From: Microbacterium sp.
GTDB lineage: Bacteria; Actinomycetota; Actinomycetes; Actinomycetales; Microbacteriaceae
Assembly: GCF_031179285.1 (NCBI RefSeq)
Contig: NZ_JAPSHY010000013.1
Coordinates: forward strand, 48,248-89,365
Length of the DNA: 41,118 nucleotides
Direction of reading: 5' to 3'
The translations under genes were made by a program, and so were the position numbers. Under the pieces are notes generated by a model. It did not search any database. It saw only the letters and a program-made list of their open reading frames with translations, and was not told where the DNA came from. Positions 14,440 through 22,720 of this stretch are shown piece by piece (position 1 is the stretch's first letter; each line of letters begins with the position of its first letter).

Positions 14440-15447
14440 GTGCCGGTGAGCATCCGCGACGTGGCACAGCGCGCCGGTGTCTCCGTCGGCACCGTCTCGA
14501 ATGTCCTCAATCGCCCGGACGAGGTGTCAGCCGACTCGGTGCACCGGGTCAGCCAGGCCATCGAAGAGCTCGGATACGTGCGCAACGACGCGGCACGGAA
14601 GCTGCGTGCCGGTGTGAGCACCACTGTCGGGTTCGTCGTGCTGGACGGACAGAACCCCTTCTACACCGATGTCGTTCGCGGAGCGGAAGACGAGGCGACA
14701 AGCCATGGCATCGCGATCCTCTACGGCAACACCGATGAGGATCCCTCGCGGGAGAAGGTGTACCTCGACCTCTTCCGGGAACAGCAGGTGCGCGGTCTTC
14801 TCATCGCCCCGTATGGCGATGTCGTGACACAACTGCGCCGGTTCCGCTCGAGCGGGATCGCGACCGTCCTGGTCGATCGCTTCAGCGGCGACGGCAACTT
14901 CTCCTCGGTCTCGGTCGACAGCGTCGCCGGCGGGCGCCTCGCCGTCGAGCATCTGATCGATGCCGGCCGACGTCGGATCGCATTCGTCGGAGGCCCCTTC
15001 GGGATCCGCCAGGTGAATGACCGCCTCGCCGGCGCCAGGGCGGCGGCCGAGAACGCCGGCGTGCACGTCGACCTCGAGGTCATCGCGACCACGGCGATGA
15101 CCGTCGATGAGGGCGTGGCGGCGGGAGCCCGCATCCTGACCCGGCCTCGGCGGGAATGGCCCGACGCGCTGTTCGCCTCGAACGATCTGCTCGCGCTCGG
15201 ACTTCTCCAGTCACTCGTGGCGGGCGGGCGGCTCCTGGTACCGGAGGAGATCGCGCTCATCGGCTTCGATGACATCCCGTTTGCCGCGGCCGCCGCCGTC
15301 CCGCTGTCATCGATCCGCCAGCCCAGCCGCATGATCGGGCGCACCGCCCTTCGCATCGTGCTCGAAGAAGCCGATGATCCGGCCAGCATCCCTCGTCAGA
15401 CGGTCTTCCCGCCGGAGCTCGTCATCCGCCGCTCGACGACCGGCTGA
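14440..15447 (+). CDS. LacI-family transcriptional regulator of the sugar importer
   Basis: A 335-residue repressor. Residues 3-55 form the LacI headpiece: SIRDVAQRAGVSVGTVSNVL, the hinge-binding RVSQAIEELGYVRN and the RKLRAG hinge. The rest is a periplasmic-binding-protein-like sugar domain (GFVVLDGQNPFYTDVVRG; VDRFSGDG; IGFDDIPFA). The GTG at 14440 is chosen because GAGAGGAGA lies just upstream and the headpiece begins directly after it; an in-frame ATG at 14425 is the alternative. It is divergent from the importer operon and the palindrome between them fits its family, so local control of sugar uptake is the likely role. The effector is probably the imported sugar or a phosphorylated derivative, which cannot be told from sequence. 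Confidence 0.88.
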   Translation: MPVSIRDVAQRAGVSVGTVSNVLNRPDEVSADSVHRVSQAIEELGYVRNDAARKLRAGVSTTVGFVVLDGQNPFYTDVVRGAEDEATSHGIAILYGNTDEDPSREKVYLDLFREQQVRGLLIAPYGDVVTQLRRFRSSGIATVLVDRFSGDGNFSSVSVDSVAGGRLAVEHLIDAGRRRIAFVGGPFGIRQVNDRLAGARAAAENAGVHVDLEVIATTAMTVDEGVAAGARILTRPRREWPDALFASNDLLALGLLQSLVAGGRLLVPEEIALIGFDDIPFAAAAAVPLSSIRQPSRMIGRTALRIVLEEADDPASIPRQTVFPPELVIRRSTTG

Positions 15448-15491
15448 GACCGCCCCCGCACGCCGACGCAGCTGAGGCGGCGAAGGTGCAG

Positions 15492-16742
15492 TCAGCGCAC
15501 GTTGCCGTTCGAGCAGGTCTGCTGCGCCGCGGAGTTGCCTCGGATCGTGTCCGGCAGGGCGACCACCGTCTGCTCCGGCGCGGGCGTCTCCGCCGGGGCC
15601 GTCGGAGTCGCCTCGACCGGGGTCTCTGGCACCGGGTCGGTGACGACGACGCCGTCGTTGTCGGTGTTCTGGTGGGTCACCTGCAGCTGGGCGTTCGCGT
15701 TGATCGCGTCCCACATCGCGGTGGCGGCCTGCCGGTCCGGGACGACCTTGTTCGGATCGGACGAGTCGCCGAGGGTCGGGTACTGCAGGAAGACGATGTC
15801 TTCGAACGCGACGTCCTTGACCGCGAGGGCGATCTGCACGATCTTCATCGGATCGGCGAGCGACTCGCTCGGCTCGAGGTTCTTGATGCCGGTGTTGGCG
15901 AGCTTGAGCATGGTCGGCACGCTCCCCAGCGTCTCGCCGCTGATGAGCGTGCGGGCGAGGCTCGACATGTACTGCTGCTGATTGCCGATCCGCCCGAGGT
16001 CGCTGCCGTCGCCGACGCCGTGACGGGTGCGCAGGAACTGCAGCGCCTGCAGCCCCGAGATCGTGTGCGTACCGGCCGCCATGTCGAGGCCGGTGTGCTT
16101 GTCCTTGATCGGGTTCGCGAGACACACATCGACGCCGCCGATCGCGTTCGTGATCTCGATCACACCACCGAACGTGACGGATGCCGCGAACTGGATCTCC
16201 TGCCCGGTGAGGGCGGAGATCGTCTTCACGACGCAGTTGAGTCCGCCGTCGGTGTAGGCCGAGTTGAGCGGCTGCTTGCTCATCGCCGAATGCACATTGC
16301 CTTCGGCATCCTCGCATTCCGGGATGGGGATCATGAGATCACGGGGGAAGCTGACGGCCGTGATCCGGCGCGGCTCCTCGGAAACGTGGACCAGGAGGTT
16401 CACGTCGTTGAGGGTGCCGCCGGCGTCCTTGCCGGTGCAACGCGCGCCGAAGTACTGCTTGTACGCCTCTTCGCACGTGTCGACGCCGGTGAGGAGGAGG
16501 TTGAAGCCGCCCTCGTAGGCCCCGATGTCCGGCGGCAGGTCCTTCTGGCCGTCGATCTCGACGGCGTTCGCGGTGACAGTGCTCGAGAAGTCGTAGAACA
16601 CGTACGCCGCGACGCTGGCGCCGCTGACCAGCACGACGGCCAGCGCGATGCCGACGAGCTTGAGCAGCTGGCTTGCCGGACCGGGCGTGCGCAGCTGACC
16701 GTGTCGCGCGATCGTGCGACGGCGTCGGGTGTTCTCGCTCAC
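15492..16742 (-). CDS. LytR-CpsA-Psr (LCP) family cell-wall ligase
   Basis: A 416-residue membrane-anchored enzyme. A basic cytoplasmic N-terminus (RRRRTIARHG) precedes one membrane helix (about 28-50). The extracellular LCP domain (about 80-290) has the conserved FNLLLTGVD, NDVNLLVHVS, AVSFPRDLMIPIP (with catalytic-type Arg and Asp), GGVDVCL and RTRHGVGDGSDLGRIGNQQ boxes. LCP proteins transfer glycopolymers from lipid carriers to peptidoglycan. The C-terminus (about 365-405) is a Pro/Thr/Glu-rich tail, probably wall-spanning. The start is a GTG with AAAGG six bases upstream. It stands alone between a convergent LacI gene and a tRNA. The attached polymer is unknown. Confidence 0.88.
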   Translation of the reverse strand: MSENTRRRRTIARHGQLRTPGPASQLLKLVGIALAVVLVSGASVAAYVFYDFSSTVTANAVEIDGQKDLPPDIGAYEGGFNLLLTGVDTCEEAYKQYFGARCTGKDAGGTLNDVNLLVHVSEEPRRITAVSFPRDLMIPIPECEDAEGNVHSAMSKQPLNSAYTDGGLNCVVKTISALTGQEIQFAASVTFGGVIEITNAIGGVDVCLANPIKDKHTGLDMAAGTHTISGLQALQFLRTRHGVGDGSDLGRIGNQQQYMSSLARTLISGETLGSVPTMLKLANTGIKNLEPSESLADPMKIVQIALAVKDVAFEDIVFLQYPTLGDSSDPNKVVPDRQAATAMWDAINANAQLQVTHQNTDNDGVVVTDPVPETPVEATPTAPAETPAPEQTVVALPDTIRGNSAAQQTCSNGNVR

Positions 16743-16760
16743 TCAAGGCCTTTCGTCGTA

Positions 16761-16781
16761 CCGGAGTGTCAGAACACCCGG
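16761..16781 (-). terminator. Possible terminator hairpin after tRNA-Ser(UGA)
   Basis: An 8-bp stem with one bulged base (CCGG-a-GTGT / ACAC-CCGG, 4-base loop) lies ten bases past the tRNA 3' end. There is no T-run, and it also sits just upstream of the LCP gene, so it could belong to that promoter region. Confidence 0.35.
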
Positions 16782-16791
16782 CTCACTGCTG

Positions 16792-16876
16792 CGGAGGGTG
16801 TGGGATTCGAACCCACGAGACATCTCTGCCCACTGGTTTTCAAGACCAGCTCCATCGGCCGCTCGGACAACCCTCC
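16792..16876 (-). tRNA. tRNA-Ser, anticodon UGA
   Basis: An 85-base class II tRNA. The acceptor stem is GGAGGGT/ACCCTCC with discriminator G. The anticodon stem-loop is CTGGT-CTTGAAA-ACCAG with anticodon TGA, there is a long variable arm, and the T loop is GTGGG-TTCGAAT-CCCAC. No CCA is encoded. It lies 31 bases downstream of the HAD gene in the serS operon, on the same strand. Confidence 0.95.
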
Positions 16877-16894
16877 CGACAGACGATTCTGTCG
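16877..16894 (-). other. Hairpin directly abutting the 5' end of tRNA-Ser(UGA)
   Basis: CGACAG (16877-16882) and CTGTCG (16889-16894) form a perfect 6-bp stem with a 6-base loop, ending at the base next to the tRNA's first nucleotide. It may be a processing element or a weak terminator of the preceding gene. Confidence 0.45.
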
Positions 16895-16907
16895 ACCAGG
16901 CGCGAGT

Positions 16908-17762
16908 CTAGCCGAGTTCCCATTCTCTCGTGGTGACCTGGGCGGGCGCTGGATGCGGCTCTCCCGGCAGCGGAACCGTGTCCAGGGCGCGCGCGAGACC
17001 GCCGTCGACGACATCCGCGGTGAGCTCGCCGGCAGCATCCTTGACCACATCCGGCGCCTGACCCATCGCCACCGCGCGTCCGCCGAGCGAGAGTGCCCAA
17101 CCGAACATGCCGATGTCGTTGCGGCCATCGCCCGCGACGAGCACCCGCTCTCCGTCGAAGCCCAGTTCGGTGCGCACCCGCTCCAGCGCCGTGCCCTTGT
17201 CGACGCCCATCGGTGCGATGTCGAGCCACGCCGTCCAGCCGATCGCGTACGACACCTCGTTGAGCCCGGCATCGGCGACGAGCCGGTGGAAGTCCTCCTC
17301 GTCGTGACCCGGGGAGACGACGACGATGCGCGAGACGGGCTCGTCCGACAGCTCCTCGAACGTGACCTGACGCCCGCCGTCGAGCGTCCAGTCATCGAGC
17401 TGCTCCGTGAAGAGCCGCTGCCCTGAGCCGAGCTCGACCATGTATCGCGCCTCGGGAAGCCGATCGCGCAGCAGCCCGAGCACCGGAAAGGGGTCGAAGG
17501 TTTCGACGTTCCAGCGTTCCCACTCGTCTCCGACGCGGCGCATGGTGACGGCTCCGTTGGAGCAGACGACATACTGCGGCGTGAGACCGAGCGTTTCGAC
17601 GTAGTGCCGGGTGGCCATCCAGCTGCGGCCGGTGGCGATGGTGACCTCGTGGCCGGCATCACGCAGTCGGGCGACGGCCTCGGGGACGCCGGGGCTCATC
17701 GTCTCGTCCTGCAGGAGGATCGTTCCGTCGACGTCCAGTCCGATGAGCCAGCGACGGGTCAT
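16908..17762 (-). CDS. HAD-superfamily hydrolase, Cof type
   Basis: A 284-residue soluble phosphatase of the Cof subfamily (class IIB cap). Motif I is GLDVDGTIL with nucleophile Asp and acid/base Asp, motif II is IATGR, the conserved lysine is in GVDKGTAL, and motif IV is GDGRNDIGM. Such enzymes dephosphorylate small phosphorylated metabolites such as sugar phosphates or FMN; the substrate cannot be predicted. The ATG at 17762 overlaps the serS stop by four bases (ATGA), so it is translated with seryl-tRNA synthetase. In-frame sequence further upstream lies inside serS and has no HAD motifs. The pairing with serS is common in actinobacteria, as far as I recall. Confidence 0.88.
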   Translation of the reverse strand: MTRRWLIGLDVDGTILLQDETMSPGVPEAVARLRDAGHEVTIATGRSWMATRHYVETLGLTPQYVVCSNGAVTMRRVGDEWERWNVETFDPFPVLGLLRDRLPEARYMVELGSGQRLFTEQLDDWTLDGGRQVTFEELSDEPVSRIVVVSPGHDEEDFHRLVADAGLNEVSYAIGWTAWLDIAPMGVDKGTALERVRTELGFDGERVLVAGDGRNDIGMFGWALSLGGRAVAMGQAPDVVKDAAGELTADVVDGGLARALDTVPLPGEPHPAPAQVTTREWELG

Positions 17763-19042
17763 GCGGCCGGCTCCAGCACGGTGAGACCGCCGAGGTACGG
17801 CTGCAGGGCCTCCGGGACGCGCACGGAACCGTCCTCCTGCTGATGCGTCTCGAGCAGCGCGACGATCCAGCGCGTGGTGGCGAGGGTGCCGTTCAGCGTC
17901 GCGACGTGCTGGGTCTTCGCCGGCTGCCCGTCGTCGGACGCGGGTCGGTGGCGGATGTCGAGTCGGCGCGCCTGGTAGGTGGTGCAGTTCGAGGTGGACG
18001 TCAGCTCGCGGAAGGCTCCCTGCGTCGGGACCCACGCCTCGATGTCGTACTTGCGCGCGGCGCTCGAGCCGAGATCCCCCGCCGCGACATCGATCACCCG
18101 GTACGCCAGTCCGAGGGAGGTCAGCATCTCCTCCTGCAGGGCGACCAGCCGCAGGTGCTCGGCTTCGGCGTCGCCGGCCTCGGTGTAGACGAACATCTCG
18201 AGCTTGTTGAACTGATGCACGCGGATGATGCCGCGGGTGTCCTTGCCGTGGGAGCCGGCTTCACGGCGGTAACACGTCGACCAGCCCGCGTAGCGCAGCG
18301 GTCCGTCGGTGAGGTCGAGGATCTCGTCCTTGTGGTAACCCGCGAGGGCGACCTCGCTCGTTCCGACGAGGTAGAGATCGTCGTCCTTGTCGAGGTGATA
18401 CACCTCATCGGCGTGCTCGCCGAGAAAGCCCGTCCCCTGCATGATCTCCGGGCGCACCAGCGTCGGCGTGATCATCGGGACGAACCCGTTGTGCAAGGCC
18501 TTGTCGAGGGCCATGTTCATCAACGCGATCTCGAGCCGAGCCCCGATCCCCCGCAGGAAGTAGAAGCGAGCACCGGAGACTTTCGCTCCTCGCTCCATGT
18601 CGATCGCGCCGAGGATCTCGCCGATCGCGAGATGATCGCGCGGCTCGAATCCGAATGCAGGCACGTCGCCGACCCGGCGCAGTTCGACGAAGTCCTTCTC
18701 CCCGCCGGCCGGGACGCCGTCGATGACCACGTTCTCGATGCGGGCGAGGGCCTCGGATGCCGCATCCGACGCCTCGTGCGCTGCGTGCTGAGCCTGCTTG
18801 ACGCGATCTGCGAGATCCTTGGCCTGCGCCACGAGCGCGGCCTTCTCCTCTTTCGGAGCCTTCGCGACCTGCTTGCCGAAGGCGTTCTGTTCCGCGCGGA
18901 GCTCCTCGAATGCGGCGAGCGCCGCCCTTCGCGATCGGTCGGTCTCGATCGCGGCGTCGACGGATGCCTGGTCGTTGCCGCGAGCGGCCTGCGAGCGGCG
19001 GACGATCTCCGGATGGTCGCGAAGGAGTGCGAGGTCGATCAT
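17759..19042 (-). CDS. serS: Seryl-tRNA synthetase
   Basis: A 427-residue class II aminoacyl-tRNA synthetase that charges tRNA-Ser. Residues 1-110 form the long helical hairpin that grips the tRNA variable arm (Lys/Ala/Glu-rich coiled coil, about 40-100). The catalytic domain shows motif 2 ([22 protein letters not shown]) in split form: [10 protein letters not shown] and [11 protein letters not shown]. The TSEVAL substrate loop is present, as is motif 3 ([15 protein letters not shown] with its arginine). Length is normal. The ATG at 19042 has no ribosome-binding site; instead TAGACT lies six bases upstream, fitting a leaderless transcript. The HAD gene follows by overlap and tRNA-Ser(UGA) follows that, so the enzyme and one of its tRNAs may share a transcript. 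Confidence 0.97.
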   Translation of the reverse strand: MIDLALLRDHPEIVRRSQAARGNDQASVDAAIETDRSRRAALAAFEELRAEQNAFGKQVAKAPKEEKAALVAQAKDLADRVKQAQHAAHEASDAASEALARIENVVIDGVPAGGEKDFVELRRVGDVPAFGFEPRDHLAIGEILGAIDMERGAKVSGARFYFLRGIGARLEIALMNMALDKALHNGFVPMITPTLVRPEIMQGTGFLGEHADEVYHLDKDDDLYLVGTSEVALAGYHKDEILDLTDGPLRYAGWSTCYRREAGSHGKDTRGIIRVHQFNKLEMFVYTEAGDAEAEHLRLVALQEEMLTSLGLAYRVIDVAAGDLGSSAARKYDIEAWVPTQGAFRELTSTSNCTTYQARRLDIRHRPASDDGQPAKTQHVATLNGTLATTRWIVALLETHQQEDGSVRVPEALQPYLGGLTVLEPAA

Positions 19043-19048
19043 GCGTCA

Positions 19049-19093
19049 AGTCTATGGCGCGCGCGACGACGGCCCCGATGGCGCGATTAGAGT
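19049..19093. promoter_or_regulatory. Divergent leaderless promoters of serS and the lipid kinase gene
   Basis: On the minus strand a -10 box TAGACT (19049-19054) lies six bases from the serS ATG. On the plus strand TAGAGT (19088-19093) lies six bases from the ATG at 19100. Neither gene has a Shine-Dalgarno sequence. No convincing -35 boxes are seen. Confidence 0.6.
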
Positions 19094-19099
19094 AGCGCC

Positions 19100-20098
19100 A
19101 TGACGACGCGTGCCGCATCCCAGCGACAGGCGGCCCTCGTCTACAACCCGATCAAGGTCGATGAGACCCGTCTTCGCGCCACGGTGCGCGACCTGTCGAA
19201 GATGGCCGGCTGGGTGCATCCGGCCTTCTATCCGACCACCCTGGAGGATGCCGGACAGCTCGCGACCGCGCAGGCTCTCTCACGCGGCGTCGATGCGGTG
19301 ATGGTCGCGGGCGGCGACGGAACCGTGCGGGCGGTGGCGGAGGCTATGGCCGGAACCGGCGTTCCGCTCGCGATCCTCCCCAGCGGCACCGGCAACCTTC
19401 TCGCTCGCAACCTCGGTCTGCCGCTCGGCGACCCCAGCGACATGATCAGCGCAGCTTTCGGCGGCTTCACCCACGCGATCGACATCGGATGGGCGACTCT
19501 CACGCGCGCCGACGGTGAGGCCACAGAGCATGCCTTCGTGGTGCTCGCCGGAATCGGCCTCGACGCCGACATGATCGCGAACACCCGCTCCGACCTGAAG
19601 AGGTCGGTGGGCTGGATCGCGTACGTCGACGGGGCGGCGCGCTCCCTCGCCGGCGCGAAGCCGTTCCGCTCGGTCTATCAGATCGAGGATCGCCGTCTGC
19701 ACTCGACCAAGGTGCACAGCATCCTCTTCGCCAATTGCGGCACGCTCCCCGCCGGTATCGCACTGATCCCCGACGCGTCGATCGCCGACGGCATCATGGA
19801 CGTCGCCGTCATCCAGCCGACGGGCCTGCTCGGCTGGCTCGGTGTCTGGCGCAAGATCTGGTGGGACAACTCGGTGCTCCGGCGTTTTCGCGCCGGGCGC
19901 CGCGTACTCGAGCGCCGCGGACGGAACGCTTCAGTGCACTACCTTCGCGGAACGACCGCCGAGGCCGCCGCATCCTCGCCGACGCCGATCGAATTGGACG
20001 GGGACGAGTTCGGTGAGGCCGTGCGGATCCGCTGCCGGATCGACCCGGGCGCCCTTCTGCTGGCGCTGCCGACAGACCATCCCGTCGACGCCCTCTGA
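19100..20098 (+). CDS. Diacylglycerol kinase family lipid kinase (DagK/LCB5-like)
   Basis: A 332-residue protein. The N-terminal catalytic domain opens with ALVYNPIK and has the nucleotide-binding GGDGTVRAVAEAM (residues 71-83) and LPSGTGNLLARNLG, both hallmarks of the DAGK_cat family. The C-terminal domain includes GIGLDADMIANT and ELDGDEFGE, which complete the YegS/DgkB fold. The enzyme is expected to phosphorylate a lipid alcohol such as diacylglycerol at the membrane. In actinomycetes this would feed phosphatidate back to phospholipids. It is divergent from serS, with a leaderless-type promoter. It ends six bases before the convergent lipoprotein stop. Substrate is inferred from family only. 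Confidence 0.88.
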   Translation: MTTRAASQRQAALVYNPIKVDETRLRATVRDLSKMAGWVHPAFYPTTLEDAGQLATAQALSRGVDAVMVAGGDGTVRAVAEAMAGTGVPLAILPSGTGNLLARNLGLPLGDPSDMISAAFGGFTHAIDIGWATLTRADGEATEHAFVVLAGIGLDADMIANTRSDLKRSVGWIAYVDGAARSLAGAKPFRSVYQIEDRRLHSTKVHSILFANCGTLPAGIALIPDASIADGIMDVAVIQPTGLLGWLGVWRKIWWDNSVLRRFRAGRRVLERRGRNASVHYLRGTTAEAAASSPTPIELDGDEFGEAVRIRCRIDPGALLLALPTDHPVDAL

Positions 20099-20104
20099 GC
20101 GTCC

Positions 20105-20827
20105 TCAGTCGCCGATCATGTTCACGGTGCCGTCGAGGTTGCCGCCCTCGAGCGTGAGGGTGAAGCCCTCCTCGTCCACACCCTCTCCGAAGCTCAGGAT
20201 CGTCGCGCGCGGAGCCATGTCCATCGTGCACATGCCGTTCTCGGTGGTGAACGTCACCGTGCCACTGCCGCCCGTCCCCTCGACGGACTCGACGACCGGC
20301 GGACAGGTCGACGAGCCCCAGGTGAGCAGCACCAGAGCGCCGTCGGAGATCCATCCGGCGGACGGCTGGAACTCGGTCGGACTGCCCGGCGTGCCGGAGA
20401 GACCCGGCTGACCGTCGAGGTCGACATCGTCGGCGACGTCGCCATACGTGACATCGAGCGTGATCGGCTGTGTCGGATCGACTCCCTCAGGAAATGCGCC
20501 GATGCTGGCGCGGGGCGCCATGTCGGCGGTGCAGGCTTGGTCGGCATCACCGTCGACAAGGGTGACGCCGACGTTCTGCCCCTCCGCCTCCACCGCGTCG
20601 ACATCCGGCACGCAGGTCGATGAGCCCCAGGTGACGACGGCGAACATTCGGCCGTCGTCGAGCAGGGTCGCATCGATCTCGTTCGTGTCGTCGCTCGCAC
20701 CGGACGGCGCCGGCGAATCGCTGCTCGTCGGTGCCTCCGCACCGGGCGACGACGTGCAGCCGACCATCAGGAGGGCGGTGACCGCCAGCGCGGACACCGC
20801 CCCGAGCACGCGTGATGAGGATGCCAT
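20105..20827 (-). CDS. Lipoprotein with two copies of an unrecognised cysteine-containing domain
   Basis: A 240-residue secreted protein. The signal peptide ends LLMVGC (Cys24, a lipobox with methionine at -3), followed by a Ser/Pro/Ala-rich tether (25-48). Two related domains follow. Copy 1 starts at TWGSSTC (66-72) and includes DMAPRASIGAFPEGV (102-116); copy 2 starts at TWGSSTC (169-175) and includes DMAPRATILSFGEGV (203-217). Each has one cysteine pair (72/99 and 175/200), likely disulfides. I do not recognise the domain. The ATG at 20827 has TACCCT six bases upstream, a leaderless-type promoter; a longer in-frame extension starting inside the cardiolipin synthase gene would bury the signal peptide. 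The function is unknown; the location would be the outer face of the membrane. Confidence 0.8.
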   Translation of the reverse strand: MASSSRVLGAVSALAVTALLMVGCTSSPGAEAPTSSDSPAPSGASDDTNEIDATLLDDGRMFAVVTWGSSTCVPDVDAVEAEGQNVGVTLVDGDADQACTADMAPRASIGAFPEGVDPTQPITLDVTYGDVADDVDLDGQPGLSGTPGSPTEFQPSAGWISDGALVLLTWGSSTCPPVVESVEGTGGSGTVTFTTENGMCTMDMAPRATILSFGEGVDEEGFTLTLEGGNLDGTVNMIGD

Positions 20828-20833
20828 GCCCTC

Positions 20834-20839
20834 AGGGTA
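20834..20839 (-). promoter_or_regulatory. Leaderless -10 box of the duplicated-domain lipoprotein
   Basis: TACCCT (minus strand) ends six bases before the ATG at 20827. The GAGGG between them is too close to act as a normal ribosome-binding site. Confidence 0.5.
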
Positions 20840-20871
20840 CCGGCGCCGGTGCGCTGTCGATACGGCAGGCG

Positions 20872-22332
20872 CTACTGCAACGCGGACGTGAGCCGGGCGA
20901 GGTTGTCGAGAACCGTGGAGCGAAGGGGCTGCTGCATCCATTCCTCCAGCGTCAGTTCACGGCTGAGCGCGCGGTAGCCGTCCTCCACCGCTCGCATCTC
21001 GGCGACGAACTCCTCGCCGCGCACCAGCATCGACACCTCGAGGTTGAGGCCGAATGAGCGCATGTCCATGTTGCTGGAACCGATCACGGCGATCTCATCA
21101 TCGACGGTGAGGCTCTTGGTGTGCAGGATGTAGGGCTGCCGGTACATCCAGATGCGCACGCCCGCGCGCAGCAGCGCCTCATAGTAGCTGCGTTGCGCGT
21201 GGTAGACGACCGCCTGATCGCCCTCTTCGGAGACGAAGAGCTCGACGGTGACGCCGCGATCGCACGCGGTCGAGACTGCGAGCAGCAACGCCTCGTCGGG
21301 GACGAAGTAGGGGCTCACGATCATGATCCGGTGCTTGGCGGCGTAGAGCAGCCCGAGGAACAGACGCAGGTTGTTCTCGACGCGGAACCCGGGCCCGGAC
21401 GGCACGATCTGGCAATCCAGGTCACCGGTGCCCTGCTCGACCGTCGTGATGTCGAGATCGGCGAGGATCTGTCCGGTTTCGCTGTACCAGTCCGCCAGGA
21501 ACACCGCGTTGACGCTCGCGACCACCGGTCCGTCGACGCGCACCATCAGGTCGACCCAGTGCAGTCCCCGCTTGATGTTCCTGGGCAGGTTGTAGGTCGA
21601 GTCGGTCACGTTCTGCGAACCGAGGAATGCGACGCGGCCGTCGATGACCAGGAGCTTGCGGTGATTGCGCAGATCGGGGCGCTGCATGTGGCCCTTGAAC
21701 GGCTGCACCGGAAGCATCAGATGCCAGTCGGCGCCCATCGCGTTGAGGCGGGCGATGGTCTTGCGGTAGCGCGGCTTCCACCGGTTCGCCCAGTGATCCA
21801 GGAGCACGCGCACCTCGACGCCCTTCGCCGCGACCTCTTCGAGGGCGCGGAAGAAGTTGTCGGTGGCGGCATCCGATTGCAGGATGTAGAACTCGACATG
21901 CACGTAGGTGCGGGCACCGCGGATGGCGTAGGCCATCGCATCGAGCGACTCCTGATAGTCCGAGATGAGGTGGGCGCCGTTGTCGCCCGACAGCGGCATC
22001 GCGCCCATCTTCTGGTTCATCTGCACCAGGGCGTCGAACCACTCGGGCGCGTCAGGTCGCAACGTGCCGAAATGGAGGTTCTCGCTGGTCTCGGCGATGT
22101 ACTGATTGATCTGATCCTGCTTGCGGCGACGGGCGCGCGGCAGTCGCGGGTTTCCGATCAGCAGGAACAGGAACACCCCGACGTAGGGGATGAAGAAGAT
22201 CGCCAGCAGCCAGGCCATCGCCGAGGTCGGACGCCGGTTGCGCGGGATGACGATGATCGCGGTGGTGCGGATGGCTATGTCGAGGACCAGCAGGAAGGCG
22301 AGGAGCCACCACGGCCACGCCTCCGGAACCAT
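20872..22332 (-). CDS. cls: Cardiolipin synthase (phospholipase D family)
   Basis: A 486-residue membrane enzyme that makes cardiolipin or a related diphosphatidyl lipid. Two N-terminal helices (about 8-29 and 38-60) form the PLDc_N anchor with the typical RRPTSAMAWLLAI and GNPRLPRAR. Two HKD motifs follow: HRKLLVIDG (His224, Lys226, Asp231) and LHTKSLTVDD (His404, Lys406, Asp411), each near a GSxN box (GSQNVTD and GSSNMDMRSF). The length matches bacterial Cls. The ATG start has GAGGG upstream. The lipoprotein gene follows 44 bases later but has its own leaderless-type promoter. The lipid kinase encoded nearby also acts in phospholipid metabolism, although on the other strand. Confidence 0.93.
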   Translation of the reverse strand: MVPEAWPWWLLAFLLVLDIAIRTTAIIVIPRNRRPTSAMAWLLAIFFIPYVGVFLFLLIGNPRLPRARRRKQDQINQYIAETSENLHFGTLRPDAPEWFDALVQMNQKMGAMPLSGDNGAHLISDYQESLDAMAYAIRGARTYVHVEFYILQSDAATDNFFRALEEVAAKGVEVRVLLDHWANRWKPRYRKTIARLNAMGADWHLMLPVQPFKGHMQRPDLRNHRKLLVIDGRVAFLGSQNVTDSTYNLPRNIKRGLHWVDLMVRVDGPVVASVNAVFLADWYSETGQILADLDITTVEQGTGDLDCQIVPSGPGFRVENNLRLFLGLLYAAKHRIMIVSPYFVPDEALLLAVSTACDRGVTVELFVSEEGDQAVVYHAQRSYYEALLRAGVRIWMYRQPYILHTKSLTVDDEIAVIGSSNMDMRSFGLNLEVSMLVRGEEFVAEMRAVEDGYRALSRELTLEEWMQQPLRSTVLDNLARLTSALQ

Positions 22333-22423
22333 CGCGCCCTCTCGACCTCACCCCGCCGCGACGACTGTCGCCCCAGCACCGCGCCTTCCCGGCGCTCTGC
22401 TTCACAGTAGCGGATGGGTGCGT

Positions 22424-22597
22424 TCAGGGGCGGGGCGGCAGGCCGCGCGCAGCACGCTCCTCGGCCTCGATCCGCGCGTGCACCTTGCGCTCGGTGCGGT
22501 CGAAGCGCAGGATGCCGCGGATCACCATGAAGAACACCGCACTCACACCGATCGTCGGCAGGATGGACCATGCCGCTGCGAGCCAGAAGTTCTCCAT
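22424..22597 (-). CDS. Small single-pass membrane protein (57 residues)
   Basis: A 57-residue protein starting MENFWLAAAWSILPTIG. It has one hydrophobic helix (about 5-27) and a short charged tail rich in Arg and Glu (RTERKVHARIEAEERAAR) ending GLPPRP. Similar short lysyl/arginyl-tailed membrane proteins are common, uncharacterised, in actinobacteria. The start is supported by TACCAT at 22604-22609 (minus strand), six bases upstream of the ATG, the leaderless arrangement seen in neighbouring genes. It is upstream of, and co-oriented with, the cardiolipin synthase gene, 91 bases apart. No function can be assigned. Confidence 0.65.
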   Translation of the reverse strand: MENFWLAAAWSILPTIGVSAVFFMVIRGILRFDRTERKVHARIEAEERAARGLPPRP

Positions 22598-22720
22598 GCC
22601 TCCATGGTACGCGGCTCGCACCGGATGCGACTCTCCCTGCACAGTCGCGCAACAGAGGAATTCGATGCACATCGGCGGCTTTCCCCTCGATGCCGTCGGC
22701 CGTTCCGCGACACTCGCCTG

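Noticed and set aside
15486..17426. A 646-codon plus-strand frame opposite the LCP gene and tRNA-Ser
   Set aside because: It runs antisense through the LCP gene, the tRNA and part of the HAD gene, with His/Arg/Asp-rich sequence typical of reverse-frame translation.
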